Part shown: positions 55,295 to 64,000 of the stretch, piece by piece
Position numbering within the stretch: position 1 is the stretch's first letter
Layout of the letters: every line of letters begins with the position of its first letter
NCBI GenBank assembly: GCA_025355325.1
Contig: JANXZX010000200.1
Coordinates: forward strand, 1 to 64,000
DNA: 64,000 bases
Direction: 5' to 3'
Source of the DNA: Geobacteraceae bacterium
Lineage (GTDB): Bacteria; Desulfobacterota; Desulfuromonadia; Geobacterales; Pseudopelobacteraceae
Made by a program: the position numbers and the translations under genes
The notes under the pieces: model-generated
Databases searched by the model: none
Seen by the model: only the letters and a program-made list of their open reading frames with translations
What the model was told of the DNA's origin: nothing

Positions 55295-56563
55295 ATGCTG
55301 ACATTTTTTTCATTATTAAGACCAATTTGGCGTGTTCGTCTCATCTTCTGCGTGGGCTTGCTGCTGGCGGGCTGCACCAGCTACATTCCGCGTGAAAATG
55401 TAAATCTTGCACCTACCGGCAATCCCTATGAAGACACCATAAAGGTGGTGACAATTCCGCTGCCGGTCATTGCTGCAAGTCCTAATGAGGGCATCACGTC
55501 CGGTGGCTTGACGGCATTTTTGGGGCATAACAGACGGGAAGAGGTCATAGCCATGCTGGCGCCTCAGGTGAATTACAACGAAAACTTCGGAGTTACCGCT
55601 TCGTTGTATGGTGCTTTTTATCCATCTCCCGAGCGGAATCTGGAGTTCAATCTCTCCCAGTCCGACCGGGTAAACCAGGATTACGAACTGCGAGTGCGCG
55701 ATACGTCGCTGCTTGGTAAAAAGTTGGAGCTGAACGGTTTTTTCTTCAAAATGGTTGACGGTTCTTCACGTTTTTTTGGTTTTAATGCCAAGAGCCCGGA
55801 GCAGAAGGAAACGAATTATGCGAATGACGAATTCGGATATACTGTGTCAGCCGGGTATCAGATTGGCACGCATTATCAGGTAACGGTTGGTGATCGTTAC
55901 CGAAACGTCAACATCCGGCACGGGGCCTTCAGTCAGCTGCCGTACATCAAAGATAAATTCTCGTCAACGGACGTGCCGGGCATCGACGGTTTTAATACTC
56001 ATGCTTTGCGTATTTCGTTATCGTACAGCACTCTTGATAATCGGGATACACCCAGCTATGGCGGTTATACCCGTATTTCCTTCGAGCCGACCATAAAAGA
56101 GCTGGGCGGGGCGGGCGATTACCGGCACTACGAGGTGGAGGCAAAAGGCTATATCCCCCTGGACAAGGCTCGATTTATCAGTGTCTTTCGCTTGATGTAC
56201 AATCAGACTCTTGGTGCCGATGTTCCGTTTATGGAACAGAGTATTCTGGGCGGTGAATCCACCCTCCGTGGTTATGGCCGCAATCGTTTCATCGACAACA
56301 GTTTTTTTCTTTGTAATCTCGAAGAACGTATCCGTCTGTTTCGCTGGGAGGTATTCGGGGTAACGGCAGATTGGGAAGTGGCGCCCTTCATGGATTTCGG
56401 TGCCGTAATGGAATCGCTTGATAAGGCCAGCTATGCCAATTTCGAATTCAACCCTGGTATTGGCTTCCGGGCGATTGTACGGCCGAATATTATCGGCAGA
56501 ATTGATCTGGGGGTTGGCAAAGACGGGCCTGCGGTTTTTGTTGGCCTGGGTTATCCGTTTTAA
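55295..56563 (+). CDS. Outer-membrane D15-like beta-barrel protein with lipobox
   Basis: 422 residues. A signal sequence with the lipobox LLAGC (Cys 27) is followed by a chain of alternating amphipathic strands. The C-terminal part resembles the bacterial surface antigen (D15/BamA/TamA/PatA) barrel: [38 protein letters not shown] (like the conserved xRGF/Y loop), and an end in VFVGLGYPF, the aromatic barrel signal. There are no POTRA domains. It could be a small transporter or phospholipase-associated barrel. The start is uncertain: no good ribosome site stands before the chosen ATG. Confidence 0.75.
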   Translation: MLTFFSLLRPIWRVRLIFCVGLLLAGCTSYIPRENVNLAPTGNPYEDTIKVVTIPLPVIAASPNEGITSGGLTAFLGHNRREEVIAMLAPQVNYNENFGVTASLYGAFYPSPERNLEFNLSQSDRVNQDYELRVRDTSLLGKKLELNGFFFKMVDGSSRFFGFNAKSPEQKETNYANDEFGYTVSAGYQIGTHYQVTVGDRYRNVNIRHGAFSQLPYIKDKFSSTDVPGIDGFNTHALRISLSYSTLDNRDTPSYGGYTRISFEPTIKELGGAGDYRHYEVEAKGYIPLDKARFISVFRLMYNQTLGADVPFMEQSILGGESTLRGYGRNRFIDNSFFLCNLEERIRLFRWEVFGVTADWEVAPFMDFGAVMESLDKASYANFEFNPGIGFRAIVRPNIIGRIDLGVGKDGPAVFVGLGYPF

Positions 56564-56583
56564 AATTTAACAGAGGAGTCCAT

Positions 56584-57624
56584 ATGTCCTTTCGAACAAT
56601 TGAATGGCTCGATGATACCGTAATTATGATCGACCAGACCCGCCTGCCGGGCGAAGAGGTCTACAACACCTATACTGATTTTCAGTCCGTTGCGGAAGCG
56701 ATCAAGGGACTGATCATCAGGGGGGCGCCTGCCATTGGCGTTGCCGCTGCAATGGGCGTTGCGCTTGGCGCGCGTGCAATTATTGCCGATACCCACGAAT
56801 CTTTTTTCCGGCAGCTCGAAAACGTCTGTGATGTGTTAGGACGTACCCGACCGACCGCGGTCAACCTCTTCTGGGGATTGGAGCGGATGAAGCGGGTTGC
56901 AGAGGCCAACCGGAGCAAAAGTCTCGATGCCATCCGCGAGGTACTCAAAAAGGAAGCGATCCGGGTTGAGCAGGAGGATCTGACGATCTGCAAAAACATC
57001 GGCAAATGGGGCGCTACTCTGATTCCCGAAGGCGCCACGGTTCTGACCCACTGCAATGCCGGAGGGCTGGCTACCGCCGGGTACGGTACCGCGCTGGGCG
57101 TTATCCGGGCTGCCCATGAAGCGGGCAAAAAAATCCAGGTGTTTGCCGATGAAACTCGTCCCTGGCTGCAGGGAGCGCGTTTGACTGCATGGGAGTTGAT
57201 GAAAGACGGAATTCCTGCAACGCTGATTTCCGACAACATGGCCGGCTTCTTCATGAACCGTGGCGAGATTACCTGCTGCGTGGTCGGAGCCGACCGGATA
57301 GCCGCCAACGGAGATACAGCCAACAAGATCGGCACCTATTCGGTAGCAGTGCTGGCCAAGGAGAACAACATCCCCTTTTATGTCGCCGCACCGGTATCAA
57401 CCCTTGATCTGAGCATATCAGACGGAAGCAAAATCCCGATTGAGGAGCGTCCGTCCAGCGAAGTTACCCACATAAAAGGAATTGCAATTGCTCCGGAAGG
57501 AATCCGGGTTCGCAATCCATCGTTTGATGTTACGCCATTCCGATATATATCTGCCATCATCACCGAAAACGGTATTGTTACCGGTGATTACCGGAGCGGT
57601 CTGCGTAAGGTTGCGGGAATCTGA
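56584..57624 (+). CDS. mtnA: Methylthioribose-1-phosphate isomerase
   Basis: 346 residues. It turns 5-methylthioribose-1-phosphate into methylthioribulose-1-phosphate in methionine salvage. [15 protein letters not shown], the catalytic Cys in [20 protein letters not shown] and the Asp in [20 protein letters not shown] are all present. AGAGGAG precedes the ATG. The glnE gene starts one base after the stop, so both are read from one message. Confidence 0.94.
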   Translation: MSFRTIEWLDDTVIMIDQTRLPGEEVYNTYTDFQSVAEAIKGLIIRGAPAIGVAAAMGVALGARAIIADTHESFFRQLENVCDVLGRTRPTAVNLFWGLERMKRVAEANRSKSLDAIREVLKKEAIRVEQEDLTICKNIGKWGATLIPEGATVLTHCNAGGLATAGYGTALGVIRAAHEAGKKIQVFADETRPWLQGARLTAWELMKDGIPATLISDNMAGFFMNRGEITCCVVGADRIAANGDTANKIGTYSVAVLAKENNIPFYVAAPVSTLDLSISDGSKIPIEERPSSEVTHIKGIAIAPEGIRVRNPSFDVTPFRYISAIITENGIVTGDYRSGLRKVAGI

Positions 57625-57625
57625 C

Positions 57626-60600
57626 ATGCACATTGAGCGATTCTCCCAGGATTTCAACCGCATCATGGCGGTCTTCGATCCCGCCCTGCAGGCGCAGGAA
57701 CTGGCAGCATATCTTGAGTCGCACGGATTTCAGTATGGTGACCGTTCCGCCGAAAACACACTGTTGCTTCGGCAGTTTTTCACCATTGAGACGCTCCACC
57801 GTATTGTCGTCAACGCACTTCTTACCCCGTCGCCTGATCTGGCACTGAACGCCTTCGAACGGCTGGCCGGAGTCGTTTCACCTGAAATCCTGACCAGGCT
57901 TCCGGAGCGCAAGAAGCGTTTGTCACAGTGTATTATGCTGTGTGGCTCCTCACCGTTTCTCGTGAATTTGATGTACAAATCCCCTGATATTCTCACCTGG
58001 CTGTTTCTGGATAACGGCATCGATCTGCACCGCTCTGCTGAGGATATGCAAAATGCTGTTCAGGCTGATATTGATGAATCGGTCGATTTCGCGGCTCTTC
58101 AAAAAGTATTGCGCTGCTGCAAACGGCGGGAAATAGTGCGCATTGCCGCTCGTGATCTGAATGGCCTGGCTCCGCTTGAGGAGGTCATGGAAGAACTTGC
58201 CGATCTTGCGTCGTCAACGTTACAAGTCGCCTATCAGGTTTGCCGGCGTTGCCTGATACGTGATCACGGCATTCCGCTGGTGAAGGGAGAGTCGGAGAGT
58301 CCGCGTGAGGCGGAGATGACGGTGATCGGTATGGGCAAACTGGGCGGCCGGGAGCTGAATTTTTCCTCCGATATCGATATCATCTACTTCTATGAATCTG
58401 ACAAGGGGGAAACAACCGGTATAGAAAGCGGTTCAGGGAACAGGAAAGGGATCATTTCTCTGCACGCTTTTTTCAACAAGTTGGGGGAAATGATCAGCAA
58501 AGCGGTGTCACAGGTGACGGAGGACGGCTTCGTATTTCGCGTTGATGTCGGACTGCGACCGGAAGGAAAATCGGGCGACATGGCGGTTTCTCTCCGTTCG
58601 GCTGAAATATACTATGAATCGTGGGGGCAATCGTGGGAACGCACCGCCATGCTGAAAGCCCGGCCGGTGGCCGGTTCTCTGGCCTTGGGTGAACAGTTGC
58701 TGAAAACATTGCAGCCGTTTATCTACCGAAAATATCTCGACTATAACCTGATCGAGGATATGAAACAGATGAAGCAGAAAATTGATGCTTCGCTGGCGCG
58801 GTCACGGGAGGGGGAGATCAATCTGAAGCTCGGTCGGGGCGGCATCCGGGAGATCGAGTTCTTCATCCAAGCTCTGCAATTGGTGTATGCCGGTAAAAAC
58901 CCGAAGCTGCGCGAACGTAATTCGTTACGCGCTCTGGACACTCTTCTGGCGGCAAATCTGCTTGGCGAGGATGACCACCGTAAGTTGCGGGAGGCCTATC
59001 GCTTTCTCCGCTCGGTTGAACACCGGATTCAGATGGTGCAGGAGCGTCAGACCCACAACCTGCCGATCAAAGAAGATGAAATGCTGGCACTGTCGCGTCG
59101 AAGCGGCTATCTGCGCGTCAACGGACTGGAGCGTTTCAGTGAAGTCCTGGAAGAGCATCGCGGTAACGTCTCCTTCATCTACGGCACTCTGTTCCATACC
59201 AACGATAAACAGCTGGAGCAGGAGGTTCATCCCCAGGTTCTCTTTTTTCTCGACCCAAAAGCGGACTCGGATCTGGTCAAGGATATGCTGGCCGAGCGCC
59301 ATTTCGAAGATGTTGATCGAGCATATGACAATCTGATGCTGCTGCGCAGGGGACCGGTGAAAGTCAATCTCACCGAACGGAGCCGCCGTAATCTGGAAAA
59401 AATAACACCGCTGATGATTCAGGAACTCTTCGAATCACACGATGCTGATCTTGCGCTGACTAATCTTGAACGATACATGACGGTCATCGCCAGCCGACCA
59501 TCCTACTACGCACTGCTGTCGGAAAACCGTCACATGATCAAACTGCTGGTGTCACTGTTCGGCATGTCCGAATTTCTCTCCAAAATATTGATCAGCCATC
59601 CTGAGCTGCTTGACAGTCTGGTCGCCCGCAGTGGCTCCTCCGCCGCCAAAACAAGGGAGACGATGGTGGAGGAGCTTGACTCGCTCCTTGATCAAAGCGA
59701 CTATTTTGAAGACCATCTGAATATTCTGCGCCGTTACCGCAATGAGGAATTTCTGCGAATCGGGCTGGACGATATCCATGGGCGAATGTTGCAGGGGGAG
59801 GTGACATCGCAGCTCAGCCTGCTGGGAGAAGTCTGCCTGTCGGCGGCTTTCCGGCTGGCGGTTGCCGAACTACAGCGATTCGGGCGGCCGACCTGGCAAC
59901 GCAATGGGAGCGTCGCCGAAGCGAATATGGCGATCATTGCCCTGGGAAAATTGGGCGGCGGAGAGCTTAATTACCATTCGGATCTGGACATAATCTTTGT
60001 CTACGATCACCAGGGGTATACGAACGGCGAGAAACAGGTCTCAAACCACGAATATTTTGCCAAAGTCGCCCAGAAGATCATTTCAGTTCTGACTATGCAG
60101 ACCCGTGAAGGCTACGTATATAAAATAGACACCCGCCTGCGGCCTTCGGGGAATGCGGGCCCGCTTGTAACCTCACTGGAATCGTTTCTTGACTACCACC
60201 GCAAAGAAGCCCAGATCTGGGAGCGACAGGCCCTTACCAAAGCCCGGGTGGTGTTTGGGGACGAGGGACTGGCCGGCCAGCTGCACGATGTTATCCGTCA
60301 TACGATATATGGCACAACAATCGATGATGAAGGGCGTCAGGAAATTCGCCGGTTACGGATGCGGATGGAAAACGAACTCGCCCGGGAAAAGGACGGCAGC
60401 TACAACATCAAAACCGGTCGCGGGGGCATGGTTGATGTGGAATTTGCCGTTCAATATCTGCAATTACGCGAAGGGTGCCGCTCTCCGGAACTGCGTACCA
60501 CAAGCACGGTTGTTGCCCTCAAAGAAATGAGCACGCTTGGACTGCTGCCCGACGGCAGTGCCCAGACTCTTCTCGCCGGTTACAAATTTTTGCGCAAACT

Positions 60601-60802
60601 TGAAAACCGCCTTCGCATTATCCACGACTATTCGGCCAGTGATCTCACTGGAACTAAAACGTACCTGAACAAACTGGCGCGCCGGATGGGGTATGACCCA
60701 AAACTGAAAAATCCGGGGGCCGCTCTGATTTGCGATTATGAGGAGATAACCGGCAAAATTCGTGAGGTGTTTGACCGGCTGTTTGAGGGCGGGGAACCGT
60801 GA
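57626..60802 (+). CDS. glnE: Glutamine synthetase adenylyltransferase / adenylyl-removing enzyme
   Basis: 1,058 residues. Two nucleotidyltransferase domains control glutamine synthetase: the N-terminal one (GMGKLGGRELNFSSDIDIIY) removes AMP, the C-terminal one (ALGKLGGGELNYHSDLDIIF) adds it. Each is followed by its helical partner domain (GRGGIREIEFFIQ and GRGGMVDVEFAVQ). The ATG at 57626 gives the normal N-terminus. It is somewhat longer than the E. coli protein (946). Coupling to mtnA and the large GDH at the other end of the window show nitrogen control in this region. Confidence 0.94.
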   Translation: MHIERFSQDFNRIMAVFDPALQAQELAAYLESHGFQYGDRSAENTLLLRQFFTIETLHRIVVNALLTPSPDLALNAFERLAGVVSPEILTRLPERKKRLSQCIMLCGSSPFLVNLMYKSPDILTWLFLDNGIDLHRSAEDMQNAVQADIDESVDFAALQKVLRCCKRREIVRIAARDLNGLAPLEEVMEELADLASSTLQVAYQVCRRCLIRDHGIPLVKGESESPREAEMTVIGMGKLGGRELNFSSDIDIIYFYESDKGETTGIESGSGNRKGIISLHAFFNKLGEMISKAVSQVTEDGFVFRVDVGLRPEGKSGDMAVSLRSAEIYYESWGQSWERTAMLKARPVAGSLALGEQLLKTLQPFIYRKYLDYNLIEDMKQMKQKIDASLARSREGEINLKLGRGGIREIEFFIQALQLVYAGKNPKLRERNSLRALDTLLAANLLGEDDHRKLREAYRFLRSVEHRIQMVQERQTHNLPIKEDEMLALSRRSGYLRVNGLERFSEVLEEHRGNVSFIYGTLFHTNDKQLEQEVHPQVLFFLDPKADSDLVKDMLAERHFEDVDRAYDNLMLLRRGPVKVNLTERSRRNLEKITPLMIQELFESHDADLALTNLERYMTVIASRPSYYALLSENRHMIKLLVSLFGMSEFLSKILISHPELLDSLVARSGSSAAKTRETMVEELDSLLDQSDYFEDHLNILRRYRNEEFLRIGLDDIHGRMLQGEVTSQLSLLGEVCLSAAFRLAVAELQRFGRPTWQRNGSVAEANMAIIALGKLGGGELNYHSDLDIIFVYDHQGYTNGEKQVSNHEYFAKVAQKIISVLTMQTREGYVYKIDTRLRPSGNAGPLVTSLESFLDYHRKEAQIWERQALTKARVVFGDEGLAGQLHDVIRHTIYGTTIDDEGRQEIRRLRMRMENELAREKDGSYNIKTGRGGMVDVEFAVQYLQLREGCRSPELRTTSTVVALKEMSTLGLLPDGSAQTLLAGYKFLRKLENRLRIIHDYSASDLTGTKTYLNKLARRMGYDPKLKNPGAALICDYEEITGKIREVFDRLFEGGEP

Positions 60803-60880
60803 CGCTGTTGCGGGGATTTTAATTATTTGACATTACGCTCTACAGTGATAGAGTGGGTCGCATGCACTTAAAATTGCTGT

Positions 60881-60989
60881 AAATTGTTAAAGGAATACAC
60901 CGCCTTCTGCGAAGGCGGACGTAAAGCTTCGGGTCTTGAAAAAGGCGGCCGAACCGCCACGTAATTAACGGGGTAGGCTCGGCTTTTTT
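60881..60989 (+). ncRNA. GEMM-I riboswitch (cyclic AMP-GMP/cyclic di-GMP) with terminator
   Basis: The core GGACGTAAAGC followed by GGGTCT matches the GEMM-I signature (GGACGCAAAGC...GGCCT). P2 is a stem CCGCCTTC/GAAGGCGG (60900-60907 with 60911-60918). P3 contains GGCGG/CCGCC (60944-60948 with 60954-60958). GTTAA near 60885 can pair with TTAAC near 60965 as P1. The position equivalent to G20 of the Vibrio Vc2 aptamer reads A (60894), as in cAG-selective GEMM-Ib switches of Geobacter. A terminator (60948-60955 with 60976-60983, then six T) uses the P3 strand, so ligand binding and termination exclude each other. Confidence 0.8.
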
Positions 60990-61055
60990 GTTTCCGGAAG
61001 TGTGGATGTAGTAACCGCGCTATTTAAATCGAAACTTTGTTGCTGAGGAGATCAT

Positions 61056-64000
61056 ATGAACAGCAATCCAGCTAACGTTAGAAACGCCACTCTGATTTCC
61101 TTCTTTTCCCTCCTTGCTGTGATGGTATTCATCTCAACGTCCTTTGCTGCCACCAGCTTAAGAAGTTACGGCGTATCCGGTGGTGGTTTCCATACCGTGG
61201 CGATGAAAGATGACGGCATGGTATGGTCGTGGGGGGATAATGGATACGGTCAACTTGGAGACGGGGGAACTGCCCTCAGTTATAAACCCGTGTTTTCGAA
61301 TATTAGCGGGGTAATATCCGTCTCTGCCGGACAAGATCACTCGTTGGCATTAAGAGAAGACGGGACGGTGTGGGGGTGGGGAAGAGATTACTACGGCCAG
61401 TTGGGAATCGGCTCAAGTGGAGATTACCGAAACGCACCTGAATGGATAAGCAGCCTGAGCGCAATTACTGCCATTTCAGCAGGCAATTATTTTTCGGTGG
61501 CACGAAAGAACGACGGGACGGTATGGACCTGGGGGTATAATTCCTTCGGTCAACTAGGCGATAACTCTACGACTCAAAGCCTCGTGCCAAAGCAGGTATC
61601 CGGTTTGTCCGGGATAATAGCAATTGCTGCGGGTGGCTCTCATACGGTGGCACTAAAAGATGACGGTACGGTGTGGGCCTGGGGAGCTAACTCCACTGGC
61701 CAGCTTGGCGATGGAACGGTTGCTGATAAATGGCAGCCGGTTCAAGTAGAAGGCTTGACAGGTGTGATTGCCATTTCCGCACTAAACTACCACACAATGG
61801 CGCTGAAGAGCGACGGCACGGTGTGGGGGTGGGGCAGTAATTCATTCGGAGAACTTGGAAATGGAACTACATCTACCGGTCCGAATTCTCTGCCGGTTCA
61901 GGCAACTGGAGTAAATGGGGCTATTGCCATAGCTGCCGGCGATGAACATTCAGTAGTGCTTAAGAATGATGGCACCGTTTGGAGTTGGGGGAATAATGGT
62001 TATGGTGTGCTTGGCGATGGGACAAGCACAAACTCATCAACGCCTGTGCAGGTTGTTGATCCAACGCCAGCCGAATCGGGCAGGAAGCTTTCCGGAGTTA
62101 CAGCCATCAGTGCAGGCAGTTATTTTACCTTTGCGCTCAAAACCGATCATTCAGTGTGGGGGTGGGGAGTTAACATCAGTGGTCAGCTTGGCGTTGGAAC
62201 TGCAATTTCTTCAGCTAAACCGATTATGTCGCTTCTTGGTGCGTATGAGATCAGCACAGCTGTTACCAGTTATCTTGGGCCCGGTGGCGCAACTGTTGAC
62301 TGTCCAAACGCAGTTCTTCCGGCAAACATCGGTAGTTGCACGATTACCCCTAACCAGGGTTTTGATGTTATAAACATTAGCGGGTGCGGTGGAACCTGGA
62401 GCGCCGGTAATCCCTACTCCTACAACACTGGCGCCATCTCCGGTGATTGCACCATTACAGTATCACTTAACGCCTTTTCGGTTAATGGAGTGTGCGGCAG
62501 CGCCAATGGTCAAACGCTTCCGGCAATTCCATCCACATTTCCGGAACTCTGTGCCGCTGGTACCCCAACAGCTGTAACGGGCGAACCTTGGAAGTGGAAT
62601 TGCGTAGGCATCAACAAGGTTTTAGACATAAACACAACCGATGCCGCCTGCACCGCGAACTATAGCGGATCTGCCAATTTGGCGGCCGCCGTTGGCAATC
62701 CCGGGCTGAGCTTCACCTATAATGGTGCTGCACCTTGGTTGGTTGACGGTGCAGTAATTAAAAGCGGTGCCATCGCTGCGGGCCAATCGTCCTCCCTTGC
62801 AACGACAGTTGTTGGCCCGGCACTACTCTCTTTCGACTGGAAAGTGACTTCTGAGCCGGGCTATGACAATTTACTGAGACTGACTATTGATGGAGTGCAG
62901 CAAGAGACTATCAGCGGCAATGTTGATTGGCATCAACGCATTTACCCGCTGGGAAATGGCAGTCACTCCATTAGTTGGGCATATTCAAAAAATTACCCGG
63001 TTGGCAATACCGGCTGGTTAGACAATATTCAAGTGACTAATTGTGCCGGTGTTGATATGACCACAGCAACGGCCTCTGTCTCTCCAACCAGTGTGGTGTT
63101 GCCCTTTACCGGCACCACAAGTGTTGCTGTTACTGTCTCCGGTACACCTGCCTGTAGCACCACCTATAAGATCCCCGCAGGATCTGAACTGAAAAGTGGT
63201 ATTTACGTGTTAAGTAAGACTCTTACTCTTACCGTTGGTGACGTCATCCTGATCCAAGATATGTATCTTGGATTGAATGCCAATACCCTCGTGACACTAG
63301 ACCACGCCGGCTCCGGTGCTCTCGACACAACGTTCAATCCCACCACCGGCTACGCAACGACAACAGGAACAAACAACGAAAAAGCGACCATTCTCCACCC
63401 TGCCAATAACAGCAGTATCTTTTACAAGGTTGGTGTGGAAGATACCGGTAATGGCCTGAAATATTCGATTCAGAGGCTGAAAACCAGTGACGGAACTCCA
63501 GTTGCCGGGACAGGAAACGGAACACCCGATCTGGGAGCGGATCCGGTAGCGGATCCGGCAGGGTTTGACCCCAACGGCAGAGTTACGCTCCCAACTATCG
63601 CTACTAACTCCTCATTCCCGACCAAAGCTGCTCTGCAATCGGACGGCAAGATTGTTGTTTTTGGCTATTCGGACGGATTGGGATATTCCTTTGATCTGTA
63701 TCGATTAAATGTAGATGGTTCCCTTGACAGCACTTTTGCCGGCTCCGGACGTTATACCGAAAGCATTCTTATCGGTTTTGGCCCGGTGAGTGGGGGGTCT
63801 GTGGCTGTAGTGACGCAACCAGGAGCAGATATTGACAAGATTATTGTAGCAGTGAATAACGTTGGCGAGGTAGGAGTCGTTCGCTATATGGCCAATGCTT
63901 CTTCTATTGATTCTACTGGAGGTTTTGGTGATTCAGGAACGGGGATATATAGAACAGGCACTGGTGGTTCGCTTATCCTCAAAGATATGACGCAGGGCCC
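61056..64000 (+). CDS. Secreted RCC1-propeller and delta-60 repeat protein (3' truncated by window)
   Basis: The frame is open for 981 codons to the last base; GAGGAG stands before the ATG. A signal peptide (FFSLLAVMVFISTSFAA) is followed by seven RCC1/ATS1 repeats of about 50 residues, each with a DGTVW-WG-N-GQLG pattern, enough for one seven-bladed propeller (residues about 40-400). Then come cysteine-bearing beta domains (FSVNGVCGSANGQTLPAIP, common in Geobacter surface proteins), a MAM/lectin-like segment near 550-670, and from about 860 the first delta-60 repeats (SDGKIVVFGYSDG, YRLNVDGSLDSTF). It is probably surface-exposed or secreted. A GEMM-I riboswitch in its leader should control it. 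Ligand or adhesion target unknown. Confidence 0.85.
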   Translation, partial: MNSNPANVRNATLISFFSLLAVMVFISTSFAATSLRSYGVSGGGFHTVAMKDDGMVWSWGDNGYGQLGDGGTALSYKPVFSNISGVISVSAGQDHSLALREDGTVWGWGRDYYGQLGIGSSGDYRNAPEWISSLSAITAISAGNYFSVARKNDGTVWTWGYNSFGQLGDNSTTQSLVPKQVSGLSGIIAIAAGGSHTVALKDDGTVWAWGANSTGQLGDGTVADKWQPVQVEGLTGVIAISALNYHTMALKSDGTVWGWGSNSFGELGNGTTSTGPNSLPVQATGVNGAIAIAAGDEHSVVLKNDGTVWSWGNNGYGVLGDGTSTNSSTPVQVVDPTPAESGRKLSGVTAISAGSYFTFALKTDHSVWGWGVNISGQLGVGTAISSAKPIMSLLGAYEISTAVTSYLGPGGATVDCPNAVLPANIGSCTITPNQGFDVINISGCGGTWSAGNPYSYNTGAISGDCTITVSLNAFSVNGVCGSANGQTLPAIPSTFPELCAAGTPTAVTGEPWKWNCVGINKVLDINTTDAACTANYSGSANLAAAVGNPGLSFTYNGAAPWLVDGAVIKSGAIAAGQSSSLATTVVGPALLSFDWKVTSEPGYDNLLRLTIDGVQQETISGNVDWHQRIYPLGNGSHSISWAYSKNYPVGNTGWLDNIQVTNCAGVDMTTATASVSPTSVVLPFTGTTSVAVTVSGTPACSTTYKIPAGSELKSGIYVLSKTLTLTVGDVILIQDMYLGLNANTLVTLDHAGSGALDTTFNPTTGYATTTGTNNEKATILHPANNSSIFYKVGVEDTGNGLKYSIQRLKTSDGTPVAGTGNGTPDLGADPVADPAGFDPNGRVTLPTIATNSSFPTKAALQSDGKIVVFGYSDGLGYSFDLYRLNVDGSLDSTFAGSGRYTESILIGFGPVSGGSVAVVTQPGADIDKIIVAVNNVGEVGVVRYMANASSIDSTGGFGDSGTGIYRTGTGGSLILKDMTQG

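Noticed and set aside
60827-60852. TTGACA as -35 box of the riboswitch transcript
   Set aside because: No convincing -10 box lies 16-18 bases downstream, so no promoter is called.
61150-62230. Regularly spaced similar DNA segments
   Set aside because: They encode the seven RCC1 repeats; spacing and sequence vary as protein repeats do, not as CRISPR.
1-64000. tRNA, rRNA, prophage and insertion-sequence genes
   Set aside because: No cloverleaf, rRNA stretch, transposase, integrase or phage structural gene could be recognised in the translated frames or intergenic DNA.

Overview
The window looks like a stretch of chromosome from a strictly anaerobic, metal-respiring deltaproteobacterium of the Geobacter group. 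The evidence is a three-haem PpcA-type periplasmic cytochrome, a large aldehyde:ferredoxin oxidoreductase, an acetyl-CoA/succinyl-CoA:acetate CoA-transferase, anaerobic-type cobalamin genes, the futalosine menaquinone enzyme MqnE, pyruvate phosphate dikinase, a GEMM-I riboswitch, and a secreted RCC1/delta-60 repeat protein. Coding density is high, and most genes sit in short operons with overlaps or 1-bp gaps. I see no rRNA, tRNA, CRISPR array, prophage or insertion sequence.

Layout. 1-5.0 kb (+): 3' end of an AOR gene, a large NAD-glutamate dehydrogenase, a double UspA protein and a flavin-binding protein. 5.3-10.1 kb (+): a TPR/long-helix/beta-sandwich envelope protein coupled to a LysM-TPR protein, then DivIVA, a DUF167 protein and a Cys-rich FKBP isomerase, closed by a strong terminator. 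10.2-22 kb (-): a run from cysS through a GAF histidine kinase and response regulator, a sugar nucleotidyltransferase with a degenerate phosphomannomutase half, a GH57 glycosidase, a GalT-like enzyme, a DUF2400 HhH-type protein and a zinc-ribbon/DUF3426 protein. 22.2-31.7 kb (-): a signalling island with a small membrane protein, two tandem CbrA-like transporter-hybrid kinases of the same design, and a REC-HD-GYP regulator. 32.1-33.7 kb (-): PiT phosphate transport with its DUF47 partner. 34-42.8 kb: cobalamin genes in two divergent groups (cobM/cbiF-cbiG-pdxA on minus; cbiET-cbiL on plus), separated by OmpA, Smr, Dabb and the CoA-transferase. 42.9-53.8 kb: ppdK, gspG, ppcA, yggT, a small membrane protein, a FabH-like synthase, mqnE with a coupled methyltransferase, a second REC-HD-GYP regulator, a CoA-binding protein and a VapBC-type module. 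53.9-60.8 kb: proA, a D15-like outer-membrane lipoprotein, mtnA and glnE. 60.9-64 kb: a GEMM-I riboswitch with a built-in terminator in front of a very large secreted repeat protein that runs off the window.

How it fits together. Acetate oxidation (CoA-transferase), electron export (PpcA, menaquinone), nitrogen control (GDH, GlnE) and corrinoid synthesis give the metabolic theme. Nucleotide second-messenger signalling gives the regulatory one: two HD-GYP regulators and a GEMM-I switch whose key ligand position reads A rather than G, as in switches that respond to cyclic AMP-GMP. The items most worth a second look are this riboswitch with its RCC1 target, the duplicated transporter-kinase locus with its coupled small membrane protein, the catalytically stripped phosphomannomutase domain, and a probable sigma-54 promoter for the PpcA-type cytochrome.
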